A stretch of DNA of 64,000 bases from an uncultured Paraprevotella sp. Its GTDB lineage: Bacteria; Bacteroidota; Bacteroidia; Bacteroidales; Bacteroidaceae. Below the pieces are notes generated by a model. It saw nothing but the letters and a program-made list of their open reading frames with translations. It ran no database searches and was not told where the DNA came from. The stretch is taken from contig CALUKY010000010.1 of NCBI GenBank assembly GCA_944321345.1, forward strand, positions 1 through 64,000. The letters run 5' to 3'. The translations under genes and the position numbers were made by a program. Of this stretch, positions 53,716 to 62,174 are shown piece by piece. Each line of letters opens with the position of its first letter. Positions within the stretch are counted from its first letter, which is position 1.

Positions 53716-55200
53716 ATGAGGATTCATGTTGCAAGACATATTTCATTAGTACCTCTATTTTTAGCTGTTTTTTTGCTAAAAAGTCAGGATGGTGTGGGGC
53801 GAACCATTTCGCTGGAATTCGTCTTGCAACATTTTGTACCAGAGATTCCGGAAATGAAGAGATTGTATTTGGATTTGGAGAACCGCAAGCTTTCTTATGA
53901 AAACTACCGCAAGGGTTTCCTTCCTGCAATATCTTTTCAGTGGGATTCTTTCCAATTTAACCGTTCCATACAACGTTTGCAGAATGCTTTTGATGGCAGT
54001 TATAATTACGTAGAGGATTATTCAGCATCTACGGGATTAAATGTTGCTTTGCAGCAATCATTAGGTATCACAGGGGGAACCGTACGAATCGGTACTTCCT
54101 TGGATTATTTACATGAATTTTCTTCAAATAAGAACAATTATACGACACGTCCTTTTTATATCAACTTATCGCAGCCTTTATGGGGTGGTCGTAAAGAATA
54201 TCAGTTTAGCAGGGATCTGGCCCGTATGGGTTATGAGTTGGCTTTTCGTCGTTTTGTTCAGGAGCGCTCCGCTTTGGAGGAGCAAGCTGTGACACTTTAT
54301 CTGAATGCGTTTTTGACGCGTTTGTCACAAGAACATGCCGTGCGAATGAAATTGTCCTCTGATACATTGTTGAATGTGTCTCGTCTGGCCTTACAGCATG
54401 GTCGTATTACCGATTATGAATTTAATCAGGTGGAATTGGAGTGTGCGGAGTCAGAGCACGCGGTCATCCAGACACGTGCCTCTTATGAAGAGGCTTTACG
54501 TGCAATTCAGAGTTTTTTGTGTTGCTCTTCTCCGCTTGTTCTTTCAGACAGTCTTTCAGTTGATTTCCCAAAGATTAGTGCAGACGAAGTGCTCCGATAT
54601 GCGATGGAAAACAATCCTGAAATGTTGAATCGGGAATATACGGTGCTTCAGGCCCGTTATCAGAGCTGGCAAACGAAGCGTGAGAACCGTCTTCAGGGGA
54701 ATATTTCAATAGATTATGGAGTAAATCGTTATGCCTCCTCTTTTTCGGCGGCTTATCGCCATCCGGAGAATCGCCAGAATATATCTGTAAGTTTGACTTT
54801 TCCTCTTTTTGACTGGGGGATAGGCCACAATAAGATTCGTATGGCACGGAACGAGACCGCGATGGCTGAACTGGATGCGGAACGTTCTTTGAAGAATCTG
54901 GAACAGAATGTCTTTGAAAAAGTTTCGTTATATAATACGGCTTTGTCCGGTTATGCTCTGGCCCGTAGGAGTTATGAGCTATCCATATCCAATTATGAAC
55001 TGATGTTACGGCGTTTCGATATATCTCGCATCACGGTGTCTGAACTGTTGGATTCACGGCGTTCAGTTTATTCATTTCAAGAGCAGTATTATGAATCACT
55101 TTACACACTATATACCTATTATTATCAGTTGAGGACGCTTTGCCTGTATGATTTTAAAAGGCATTGTGATATGAGTGAATTATTTGTTTATAATTATTAA
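53716..55200 (+). CDS. TolC-like outer-membrane channel of the GG-leader export cluster
   Basis: This outer-membrane factor (494 residues from 53716; an ATG at 53707 is also in frame) has a signal segment (HISLVPLFLAVFLLKSQ), then two OEP-type repeats. The second has the LTFPLFDWGIGHNKIRMARNE motif, equivalent to the V-P-I-L-D-W-G motif of the channel at 13468. Coiled-coil helices rich in Glu, Leu and Arg follow each repeat. It begins the cluster and ends 17 bases before the GG-leader gene, so channel and cargo are probably co-transcribed. It should pair with HlyD (62175) and the C39 exporter (63498). Confidence 0.87.
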   Translation: MRIHVARHISLVPLFLAVFLLKSQDGVGRTISLEFVLQHFVPEIPEMKRLYLDLENRKLSYENYRKGFLPAISFQWDSFQFNRSIQRLQNAFDGSYNYVEDYSASTGLNVALQQSLGITGGTVRIGTSLDYLHEFSSNKNNYTTRPFYINLSQPLWGGRKEYQFSRDLARMGYELAFRRFVQERSALEEQAVTLYLNAFLTRLSQEHAVRMKLSSDTLLNVSRLALQHGRITDYEFNQVELECAESEHAVIQTRASYEEALRAIQSFLCCSSPLVLSDSLSVDFPKISADEVLRYAMENNPEMLNREYTVLQARYQSWQTKRENRLQGNISIDYGVNRYASSFSAAYRHPENRQNISVSLTFPLFDWGIGHNKIRMARNETAMAELDAERSLKNLEQNVFEKVSLYNTALSGYALARRSYELSISNYELMLRRFDISRITVSELLDSRRSVYSFQEQYYESLYTLYTYYYQLRTLCLYDFKRHCDMSELFVYNY

Positions 55201-55217
55201 TTTAAAAATTTAAGATC

Positions 55218-56123
55218 ATGAAGACTATTACAAAAAGAAGTTTGGATGAATTGGCGAAGGAAATGCCTGTATTGAGTGAAATGGATTTGCGTGGTATGGT
55301 TGGTGGAACCGGAACTTTTACTGAAGAGGAGTTTTTGAGTATGTATATTACTAATGAGTGGGAAGGAGGACAAGTTGAAGGTTGGGGAAGTCTAGGTAAA
55401 TCTTTTGATTCTGTTTCAATGATCAGCGGAGAGCTTTATATTGACGGAAAAAATAAGGACGGAGAATTGGCACCTGATTTTCTAGAAGATGAGGATACAG
55501 GTTTTCAAGATGATCCTTTTGCAACGGATTCGGGCTTTTCTGGTGATTCCGGTATTGTGGATAGTAATGATTATCAGTTGGAAACCTTGATAAGTCAATT
55601 GTCTACCGAAGAGCGGCAATTGTTAGAGAAATATGATGCAGAGATTGTTATAGATCCAAATTGTACTAGGGCTGGGGAATTTCATGAATCTTCAAATAAG
55701 ATTGTGTTAAAGTCTTATGACTTATATGTTTTACGAGCAGAATTAATTCATTTAAAACAGGTGGATTTAGGTGCGATAGGAAATGAAAATCCTAGTTTTT
55801 CTAATGCAGAATTTCAAGAAGGAATTATGTCTTACTTTATGAAGGCTTGTTCTGGTAATGTACCTGCAGCAGTTCCAGTACAAGATTCTAAATTTGTAGA
55901 TTGGGCTGCTAGTGTAACTCATAACTTTGACAAATCCCAACCTTTGGATTTAAAAGCTTTTAATAATGGTGTAGGCTATTTTTATGATGTTTATAGACAA
56001 GAAATGTATCAAAAATATTTAGAAACAGGTAATAAGGACTATCTGAAGAATTCTGGGGAGCCTAATACTGAATACCAATGGAACTGGTTGAAAATGTTTA
56101 GTTATGCAGGGTTTAGCTATTAA
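55218..56123 (+). CDS. Double-glycine leader protein with degenerate zincin-like core
   Basis: This 301-residue protein is the likely exported substrate of the cluster. Residues 1-30 form a leader: helical, charged, with LDELAKEMPVLSEMDLRGMV and a cleavage site at G29-G30, followed by TGTF. Residues 31-120 are acidic and Gly/Asp-rich. Residues 125-220 look like a small metallopeptidase fold: VIDPN, then KIVLKSYDLYVLRAELIHLKQ, in which A174-E175-x-x-H178 keeps Glu and the second His of the HExxH motif but has Ala for the first His; a downstream F-Q-E-G (199-202) could supply a third ligand. There is no Sec signal. Codon and base usage are A/T-richer than in the neighbouring transport genes. 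It may be a toxin, bacteriocin-like effector or surface protein; function unknown. Confidence 0.75.
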   Translation: MKTITKRSLDELAKEMPVLSEMDLRGMVGGTGTFTEEEFLSMYITNEWEGGQVEGWGSLGKSFDSVSMISGELYIDGKNKDGELAPDFLEDEDTGFQDDPFATDSGFSGDSGIVDSNDYQLETLISQLSTEERQLLEKYDAEIVIDPNCTRAGEFHESSNKIVLKSYDLYVLRAELIHLKQVDLGAIGNENPSFSNAEFQEGIMSYFMKACSGNVPAAVPVQDSKFVDWAASVTHNFDKSQPLDLKAFNNGVGYFYDVYRQEMYQKYLETGNKDYLKNSGEPNTEYQWNWLKMFSYAGFSY

Positions 56124-56318
56124 TGCGGATTTAAGAATAATTTATGGTAGATACTAATAGCTTTTTGATAGACTTGTTTTATTTATATTGATATTTTTTA
56201 ATTTAATTTTTATACTTTGATATGAATAGAGTTTTTATTAAATAAAAATATAAACTAAAAAAAAGATTTTTAAATTGTTATCTTGCCGATGATTGTTTGA
56301 CTTTTTTAGAAAATTATT

Positions 56319-57083
56319 ATGAATAAGATTATGTTAAATTATATTTTTTTATTGCTTTTTAGTCTTGTTTCTGTAATATTAAAGGCGCAAGATCCTGTCT
56401 CAAAAGAAGTTTGTAACTTTGTGGTAGAGGACTCTCAGCAGTATGACTATCAGCCGGAGTTCGCGGTCGATATGAAATTGATTTGCTTTCACTTTTTAAA
56501 GTGGCCCGAAGGTTATCCTTCTGAGCGGCCTTTGTCTGCGGAGATACGTTTCACAATTGGTTCGGATGGTGAAATAACAGATATCGTTCCAGATGCCGAT
56601 TCACCGGAAGTGAAGGGTGAGATAGAGCGGATGTTCTCCTCTCTGCCCAAGGCTTTGCCAGCATGGCAGGATGGTAAGGCTGTAGTCAGCACTTGTGTGC
56701 TGCGTTTGCACATGGACAAATCGGCATGGGACCGCTATCAACGGAAAGAAGCTGAGACCGACAGCCTAATACGGTTTGGTCGAGTTCATGTGAATCCGGA
56801 ACTTCCAGCCATCCCGTCTGACGGAATGGACATATTCCAAAACTACTTGACAACTCTCTTGCCTGAGAAATCCTCTGGAAAATTGTTTTATTCTTTTGTG
56901 GTAAAGAAGGACGGACGAATGAGTGAAATCACATGCGTCAGAAATTCTACGAAGGATCAGGAACTGGAGAAAAAAGTGACCAAAGCACTGATAACGATGA
57001 GTGAAAAATTTCGTTGGCGTCCAGCATCTGCTGGTTTTGCTTTTGTGGATAGTAAGCTTTCTATTCCAATAACACTAAAATGA
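56319..57083 (+). CDS. Secreted protein with tandem TonB-C-like domains, copy 1
   Basis: This 254-residue protein has a signal peptide (ending VILKAQ) and two TonB-C-like domains (about 40-140 and 150-254). Each has the beta-hairpin F/Y-x-x-G-x-x-x-D/E-I pattern: EIRFTIGSDGEITDI in the first and FYSFVVKKDGRMSEI followed by CVRNSTKDQELEKKV in the second, with W-R-P near the end. There is no anchoring helix as in an energy-coupling TonB, so it is probably a free periplasmic protein. Its stop overlaps the start of the truncated LanC-like gene (ATGA). A 195-base A/T-rich gap separates it from the GG-leader gene. A paralog lies at 57363. Confidence 0.75.
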   Translation: MNKIMLNYIFLLLFSLVSVILKAQDPVSKEVCNFVVEDSQQYDYQPEFAVDMKLICFHFLKWPEGYPSERPLSAEIRFTIGSDGEITDIVPDADSPEVKGEIERMFSSLPKALPAWQDGKAVVSTCVLRLHMDKSAWDRYQRKEAETDSLIRFGRVHVNPELPAIPSDGMDIFQNYLTTLLPEKSSGKLFYSFVVKKDGRMSEITCVRNSTKDQELEKKVTKALITMSEKFRWRPASAGFAFVDSKLSIPITLK

Positions 57084-57340
57084 AACCTAAATATTCTTAT
57101 TCTGCCAGTCCTGTATTTGCGGGGCTGGTAGATTACCTGAAAATGAACGCGACCACATTAGGCGGGAGTGGTTATGATCAGGGAAGAAGCGGTTTCTCCT
57201 TATTGTTCTTTGAGCTGGCTGATTTTCTGAATGATGCTGCGTTGGAAGATTTGGCATCGGACTTGTTGATGCAGGTTTTATTGTACCGTAAAGACTTCGC
57301 AATAAGGTCTTGTTTTTGTTGGGTATATAGAAATATATGA
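57080..57340 (+). pseudogene. Truncated copy of the LanC-like gene
   Basis: The first 68 codons match the start of the gene at 59051; 131 bases (57089-57219) are identical to 59060-59190. From 57220 to about 57285 similarity drops, then it ends and the frame continues into unrelated sequence (YRKDFAIRSCFCW) to a stop. About 250 residues of the full protein are missing, so this is a remnant. It overlaps the upstream stop by ATGA. Confidence 0.85.
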
Positions 57341-57362
57341 TTAATCCTTAAAAAAAAACATT

Positions 57363-58139
57363 ATGAGAGAAATATTGAAACTTTTGGAAATAAGTCTCTG
57401 TATGCTTGTTTCTATAGCCTTGAATGCTCAGGAGCGCTCCAGCGAAATCTGTACTTCTTTGGAAGTGGAAGATTCTTCTTTTTATGATTATCTACCGGAG
57501 TTTCCGATTGATCCTCATACATTATGCCGGTTTCGTCTGGACAAGTGGCCGACAGACAGTCTGCCTGATCAGAGGCTGACCGCCGAGATCCGTTTTCAGG
57601 TTTCTGCGGATGGAAGCATTGAAAACGCAACTTGTCTGTATTCTTCTCCCATTATAAGGCAGAACCTGAAACAATTATCATCCAACTTACCTAAAATGTT
57701 GCCGGCATGGAAGAATGGTGCTCCTGTGGGATGTTCTTGTGTGCTTAAAGTGCGTCTGAATAAGGCGGAATGGGACAGAGCACAGGAAATGAATGCGAAA
57801 ATTGACAGCATTTCAGAGGTGAGAGTTGTTTTTCATCCAATTTCAACTAATCCGGAGCCGTCCGACGGTTGGGGTTCTTTCTGGGATTATATCTATAGTC
57901 GCCTTCCTAAAGATATTTCCGGAAGGTTGATTTATACCTTTACAATATGTTCCGATGGAAGGATGGTTGACGTGAAGTGTGTCAGAAATACCACGAAAAA
58001 TGAGGAGTTCCAGAAAATGACGGATCGTATTTTGGCGGAGTATAGTCAGAAATACCGATGGTTCCCAAGCGTTTATAAACGTTCTCTCAAATTTGAGGAT
58101 TGTGGCTATTGTATCGCTATTGAAAGGAATTATCGTTAA
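57363..58139 (+). CDS. Secreted protein with tandem TonB-C-like domains, copy 2
   Basis: This 258-residue paralog of the protein at 56319 has a signal peptide (ending SIALNAQ), the shared start VEDSSFYDYLPEFPID, a first domain with EIRFQVSADGSIENA and LPAWKNG, and a second with LIYTFTICSDGRMVDV and CVRNTTKNEEF. Identity with copy 1 is moderate, so the duplication is not recent, in contrast to the LanC-like repeat next to it. Several Cys are conserved between the two copies, suggesting periplasmic disulfides. The role in the cluster is unknown. Confidence 0.75.
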   Translation: MREILKLLEISLCMLVSIALNAQERSSEICTSLEVEDSSFYDYLPEFPIDPHTLCRFRLDKWPTDSLPDQRLTAEIRFQVSADGSIENATCLYSSPIIRQNLKQLSSNLPKMLPAWKNGAPVGCSCVLKVRLNKAEWDRAQEMNAKIDSISEVRVVFHPISTNPEPSDGWGSFWDYIYSRLPKDISGRLIYTFTICSDGRMVDVKCVRNTTKNEEFQKMTDRILAEYSQKYRWFPSVYKRSLKFEDCGYCIAIERNYR

Positions 58140-58161
58140 ACAAATTTAAAAATATAGAGCC

Positions 58162-59046
58162 ATGAGAACGAATATGAAAACTTTAAGCTGGTTGCCGGTC
58201 TTGTTCGTGCTGGCATTTGCCTGTTCCCTTGATTTATCCGCCCAATTATGGAAGAGGCATGTCTTCTCTTTCCAGAACTCCCCGGACTCCGTAACTTGTG
58301 TCTATAAGGCGAATACGAACGAACTGATCGTGTCGGGTTTCGACACGGATGGCAAGGGCACATTCTATTTCCTGGGCGGCAGCCCGCTGACGGTTACCTG
58401 TTACGAACAGGGCAAGCTGGCCTATCGTCGTCCGTTGGGTATCCGCTTTTCGGGCATGGTGAGTTTCCGTCTGATCGGCGATTCGCTTTATCTGATCCAT
58501 CGCGAGGACCATGCCATGTATCGAATGCACTGTGACAATAAGGGGGCTGTTGATTGTATCCCATTGAAAACGCCTCCCTTTGAAAGATGCTTTATCGGTC
58601 CCATTGATGCCGAGCCGTCCTTTAAGTTGTCTAATGTAAAGAACAGCATAACCAGTAGCCGTATTTATGACTTTCACCAGAATCTTCTTCGGGAATATTC
58701 CTGCCGTACCGGGGATGAACTGCTGTATGATTCCGTCTATCAGCATATCCCGGATAATTTGGAGTATTTCGGACGTTATAAGGGGTATCGTGTATGTATG
58801 AAGGATTATGCCACAATTGTTTTGGTGGATGATAGCGGTGAAATCGTCCGTCAGACCGGCCGCACCTATGAAGAGCTGGATTGCTGGTATGTACTGAATT
58901 CCAGAAGTGATACGATTGAGAACTGGGGAGCAACCGCAGAAGTCCGTGTCCTTAGAAACAACCATTTCTATATGCCTACTTTCAATGCGAAGAAAGAACT
59001 GGTGGTATGGGATGTGAATGTAGACGCGCTTTGGAAGGATTATTAA
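58162..59046 (+). CDS. Exported protein of unknown function
   Basis: I do not recognise the family of this 294-residue protein. The N-terminus (MKTLSWLPVLFVLAFACSLDLSAQ) is a signal peptide; the Cys in LAFAC could make it a lipoprotein, although the box is imperfect. The body has repeated beta-strand segments (SFQNSPDSVTCVYKANTNELIVSGFD; split at SGFD, and FRLIGDSLYLIHREDHAMYRM near residues 100-120), reminiscent of a beta-propeller or other all-beta fold. An ATG at 58174 is an alternative start. It lies between the TonB-C-like and LanC-like genes, spaced 22 and 4 bases from them, hence in the same operon. Confidence 0.65.
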   Translation: MRTNMKTLSWLPVLFVLAFACSLDLSAQLWKRHVFSFQNSPDSVTCVYKANTNELIVSGFDTDGKGTFYFLGGSPLTVTCYEQGKLAYRRPLGIRFSGMVSFRLIGDSLYLIHREDHAMYRMHCDNKGAVDCIPLKTPPFERCFIGPIDAEPSFKLSNVKNSITSSRIYDFHQNLLREYSCRTGDELLYDSVYQHIPDNLEYFGRYKGYRVCMKDYATIVLVDDSGEIVRQTGRTYEELDCWYVLNSRSDTIENWGATAEVRVLRNNHFYMPTFNAKKELVVWDVNVDALWKDY

Positions 59047-59050
59047 GGTT

Positions 59051-60061
59051 ATGACACTGAAATATTCTTATTCTGCCAGTCCTGTATTTGCGGGGCTGGT
59101 AGATTACCTGAAAATGAACGCGACCACATTAGGCGGGAGTGGTTATGATCAGGGAAGAAGCGGTTTCTCCTTATTGTTCTTTGAGCTGGCGGCTTTTCTG
59201 AAGGATTCCGCATTGGAGGATTGGGCTTCGGAATTGTTGATGCAGGCTTTATTAACCCAAACCCGGAATATCAGTTTTGATAAAGGCTTATCTGGAGTCG
59301 GCTATGTTCTGGAATATTTGATACAGAACCGTCTGGTGGATGCAAGGTTTGATGAATTGTTTTCGGCACAGACAGAGCTTGTCGTATCGGAGTTGGAGCG
59401 TATCATGAAAGAGGATCTGTCAAAGTGCCTCTCTCAAGTACGTACCTTGCGTTTCCTTCTTGGTTCGGGAAATTGTGAGTACATTTCTTTGGCAATTTCA
59501 TACTTGAATGTTTTACAGGAACGGATTAACGAGGTCTTTCAGCAGATTCTTTCAAGGGACAGGATCTATAATCTTGATCAGCTGGCAAATGTCTGGAACT
59601 GCTTGCTTTATATTATATCCCTTTTGAAGGATTACCCTATCCGTAAGGATGTCCTGAAAAACTATGGGCATCTTTATCGCTCCGGAATGTTTAAATATGA
59701 TTTTGAGACCCGATATTGGTTTCAGATTTTGGGCATGGAAGAGCGGTGGATGGAAACCCCGGCGGACCTATCCGGCAGAATCTTGTGGGAGCAAAGGATG
59801 TCCGATGTATTCTTGTCCGGTCTGAGGGAACACTCCCATTTTCTGGTCATCCATGGCCATGATTCCTTGCTGGAAGGATTGGAGCAAAAGCTTCTTGTCG
59901 GAGATAAAGACAAAATGGAAAAGGAACTGGAGCGTATTGTTCCGGGAAAGACAAAAAAACTGAGTCTTCGGAATGGAATCCCCAGATTGGTGTTGTCTTT
60001 GATTTATATGAATTCAGAGCCTTCAGTCCGCAAAAGACTGTGGTCGGTATTAATGGATTAA
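59051..60061 (+). CDS. LanC-like (lanthionine cyclase-related) protein lacking zinc ligands
   Basis: This 336-residue protein begins with the pattern seen in LanC-like proteins of Bacteroidota peptide clusters: a helical start, GGSGYDQGRSGFSLLFFELAA near residue 30-50, and FDKGLSGVGYVLEYLIQN near 75-95, the G-x-x-G helix-turn motif of the LanC alpha-toroid. The Cys and Cys-His-Gly zinc ligands of true cyclases are absent in the C-terminal half, and the protein is shorter than typical LanC (about 400). It may therefore be a non-catalytic or altered member. It starts 4 bases after the preceding stop and is followed by two glycosyltransferases. Family assignment is by motif only. Confidence 0.6.
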   Translation: MTLKYSYSASPVFAGLVDYLKMNATTLGGSGYDQGRSGFSLLFFELAAFLKDSALEDWASELLMQALLTQTRNISFDKGLSGVGYVLEYLIQNRLVDARFDELFSAQTELVVSELERIMKEDLSKCLSQVRTLRFLLGSGNCEYISLAISYLNVLQERINEVFQQILSRDRIYNLDQLANVWNCLLYIISLLKDYPIRKDVLKNYGHLYRSGMFKYDFETRYWFQILGMEERWMETPADLSGRILWEQRMSDVFLSGLREHSHFLVIHGHDSLLEGLEQKLLVGDKDKMEKELERIVPGKTKKLSLRNGIPRLVLSLIYMNSEPSVRKRLWSVLMD

Positions 60062-60071
60062 ACCAAAAGAT

Positions 60072-61331
60072 ATGATGAGAAAAGATCATTTTGTCCGAAA
60101 GCAGATTGTGGTTATGGTCATGAGTGATGAGAGTAACTTTTCCGGCGTAGGGCGCTTTCTACAATGTCTGCTGGATGGACTTTCTTCTTTGGAGAAAATC
60201 AGATTCTGTTATATACATCTGGTTCAGGATAAGAATCAGATTTTTGTTAAAAAGATAAAACATCCTCATTTTGTGGAAGTACGTATCCCCCTTCCTTTAA
60301 ATATGAGCGAGATGATCCGTCAGGGATATTGGAACGAAGCATATAATTTGTCGATATATCCTTATTTGAAGGATTTGTTGGAGGATGGATGTATTTTGCA
60401 TCTGAATACTGTGAATCTGATCGATCTGGCATTGTTTCTGAAAAAAAGAAAACGGTGCAGCATCGTTTCTCATCTTCATTGTCTGCCATGGAAGGCTAAT
60501 TATAACACGAATCGGCAGAAGTTTAATATGCTATATGAACTGCAACGTAGTGGAAAAGTAGAACAGAAAGACATATCACGCTTTTTTCAGATACGTTCTG
60601 AGGCTGATTTTTATTTTAAATCTGATCGTATTGTCTGTGTTACAGAATGTGCTCGGAAATTTTTGCGCGATATTTTGCGGATACCGGATTCAAAGATACG
60701 TGTGGTTTATAATGGAATGAGGGACAAGGCGGGGGAGGTTGTCCACAGGTCAGATACCAGCCTTTTTCAATTGGTTTATGTAGGAACTTTGTCTGCGAGT
60801 AAAGGATTGCCATTTATTTTGGAAGCTTTGAAACTGGTTCAATCCTGGGGGTATCGGGCCAAACTGAAAATAGCCGGAAAGACGACTGACAGAATGCGGG
60901 GCTTCTTACAGTCAAAATATAGTCATCTTGATTTGGATTTTTTGGGTTTGGTGCCTTTTGAGGTATTGGCTGATATATATAGGACAAGTGATGCCGGAAT
61001 CATTGCTTCCTTGCAGGAACAGTGTAGCTATGCGGCTATAGAAATGATGATGTTCGGACTTCCAGTTGTCTCAACCGAAGTTGATGGACTGAGGGAATTG
61101 TTTAGCGATAAGGCAAATGCTTTGCTTGTACCAGTAAAATTTTCTTTGTTAAAAGGGCTTAGAGCAGATATTGAAAGGATGGCAAAGCAGATTGTTTACC
61201 TGATGACTCATCGTTTGCAAACTTTGTGTATGGGACGCAACGGGCGGAAACAATATGAGAACCGATATACTGAGGAAGTGATGATGAAAAATATAATGGA
61301 TGTTTTTTGTGAATTAGATGACAATTTGTAG
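60072..61331 (+). CDS. Family 4 glycosyltransferase of the GG-leader cluster
   Basis: This 419-residue GT-B enzyme has an N-terminal domain with FSGVGRFLQCLLDGL and a C-terminal domain with LVYVGTLSASKGLPFILEAL and IIASLQEQCSYAAIEMMMFGLPVVSTEVDGL (motif E-Q-C-S-Y-A-A-I-E, the GT4 E-x7-E region). Similar enzymes occur in Bacteroidota ribosomal-peptide clusters. Whether it modifies the exported cargo or a surface glycan is unknown. It starts 10 bases after the LanC-like gene and is followed 3 bases later by a GT2 gene. Confidence 0.85.
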   Translation: MMRKDHFVRKQIVVMVMSDESNFSGVGRFLQCLLDGLSSLEKIRFCYIHLVQDKNQIFVKKIKHPHFVEVRIPLPLNMSEMIRQGYWNEAYNLSIYPYLKDLLEDGCILHLNTVNLIDLALFLKKRKRCSIVSHLHCLPWKANYNTNRQKFNMLYELQRSGKVEQKDISRFFQIRSEADFYFKSDRIVCVTECARKFLRDILRIPDSKIRVVYNGMRDKAGEVVHRSDTSLFQLVYVGTLSASKGLPFILEALKLVQSWGYRAKLKIAGKTTDRMRGFLQSKYSHLDLDFLGLVPFEVLADIYRTSDAGIIASLQEQCSYAAIEMMMFGLPVVSTEVDGLRELFSDKANALLVPVKFSLLKGLRADIERMAKQIVYLMTHRLQTLCMGRNGRKQYENRYTEEVMMKNIMDVFCELDDNL

Positions 61332-61334
61332 ACT

Positions 61335-62165
61335 ATGAGAGTAAATGTCAGTGTTTTGATGCCGGTTTTTAATGGAGAAAAATGGATTGCGGAAGCGATA
61401 GACAGTGTATTGAATCAGAGTTATACGGATTTTGAGCTTTTGATTCTGAACGATGGTTCTACGGATAGTACAGAGCAAGTCATTCTTTCATATAAGGATA
61501 AGCGGATAAAATATGTGAAAAGGAATCATGATTTCATTTCTGCTTTAAACGATGGCTTGAGGATGGCACAAGGAAAATATATTGCCCGGATGGATGCGGA
61601 TGATGTGATGCATCCGGACCGATTGAAGATTCAGGTGTCTTTAATGGAAAGAAATCCGGAGATAGATTTCTGTAATTCCTGGTTTACCTTGCTTACGAAC
61701 GAGGAGCATAATCATATGGTAGTCCGGAAGCACAGTGGCTTGGTACTTAGGCCGTCGTTAGTTCTGTTGGGTGAGAATATATTTTGTCATTCTGCGATGA
61801 TGATGAAACGTTCTTTTCTGGTCCGGCATGCATTGGAATATGAAAAGGATTTTATCTATGCTGAAGATTATCGAATGTGGACAAGAGCAGCAGAGTATGG
61901 AGCTGTTTTTTATGTTGAACCCCAGTCTTTGCTTTTTTATCGTTATTCATCTGAACAGGTATCAAGGACTAAGGCTTCTCAGCAACGGATTTCCGGGCAA
62001 AAGGTTAAAGAGGAACTCGTAAACTGGATGGTAGGTCAAGTTCATGAAAAGGAACTTGTGGAGCGATTCTACGCGTTATTGAAAGAGATGAAATCCAAAA
62101 ATATGCTCAGTGAAGAATTACTTTATAGATATGTCTACATGTTGTTCAAACAGAATCTGTCATAA
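61335..62165 (+). CDS. Family 2 glycosyltransferase of the GG-leader cluster
   Basis: This 276-residue GT-A enzyme has VSVLMPVFNGEKWIAEAIDS, QSYTDFELLILNDGSTDST and the D-x-D type motif ARMDADDVMHP near residues 84-94, followed by YAEDYRMWTRA as acceptor-side motif. It has no membrane segment. It is co-transcribed with the GT4 gene (3-base gap) and the HlyD gene (9-base gap). Its place inside an export operon suggests glycosylation of the cargo or of a cell-surface receptor. Confidence 0.9.
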   Translation: MRVNVSVLMPVFNGEKWIAEAIDSVLNQSYTDFELLILNDGSTDSTEQVILSYKDKRIKYVKRNHDFISALNDGLRMAQGKYIARMDADDVMHPDRLKIQVSLMERNPEIDFCNSWFTLLTNEEHNHMVVRKHSGLVLRPSLVLLGENIFCHSAMMMKRSFLVRHALEYEKDFIYAEDYRMWTRAAEYGAVFYVEPQSLLFYRYSSEQVSRTKASQQRISGQKVKEELVNWMVGQVHEKELVERFYALLKEMKSKNMLSEELLYRYVYMLFKQNLS

Positions 62166-62174
62166 TTAGGTTTT

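Noticed and set aside
59051-60061. Classical lanthipeptide pathway
   Set aside because: The LanC-like protein lacks the Cys and Cys-His-Gly zinc ligands, and no LanB or LanM dehydratase is visible up to the window end.
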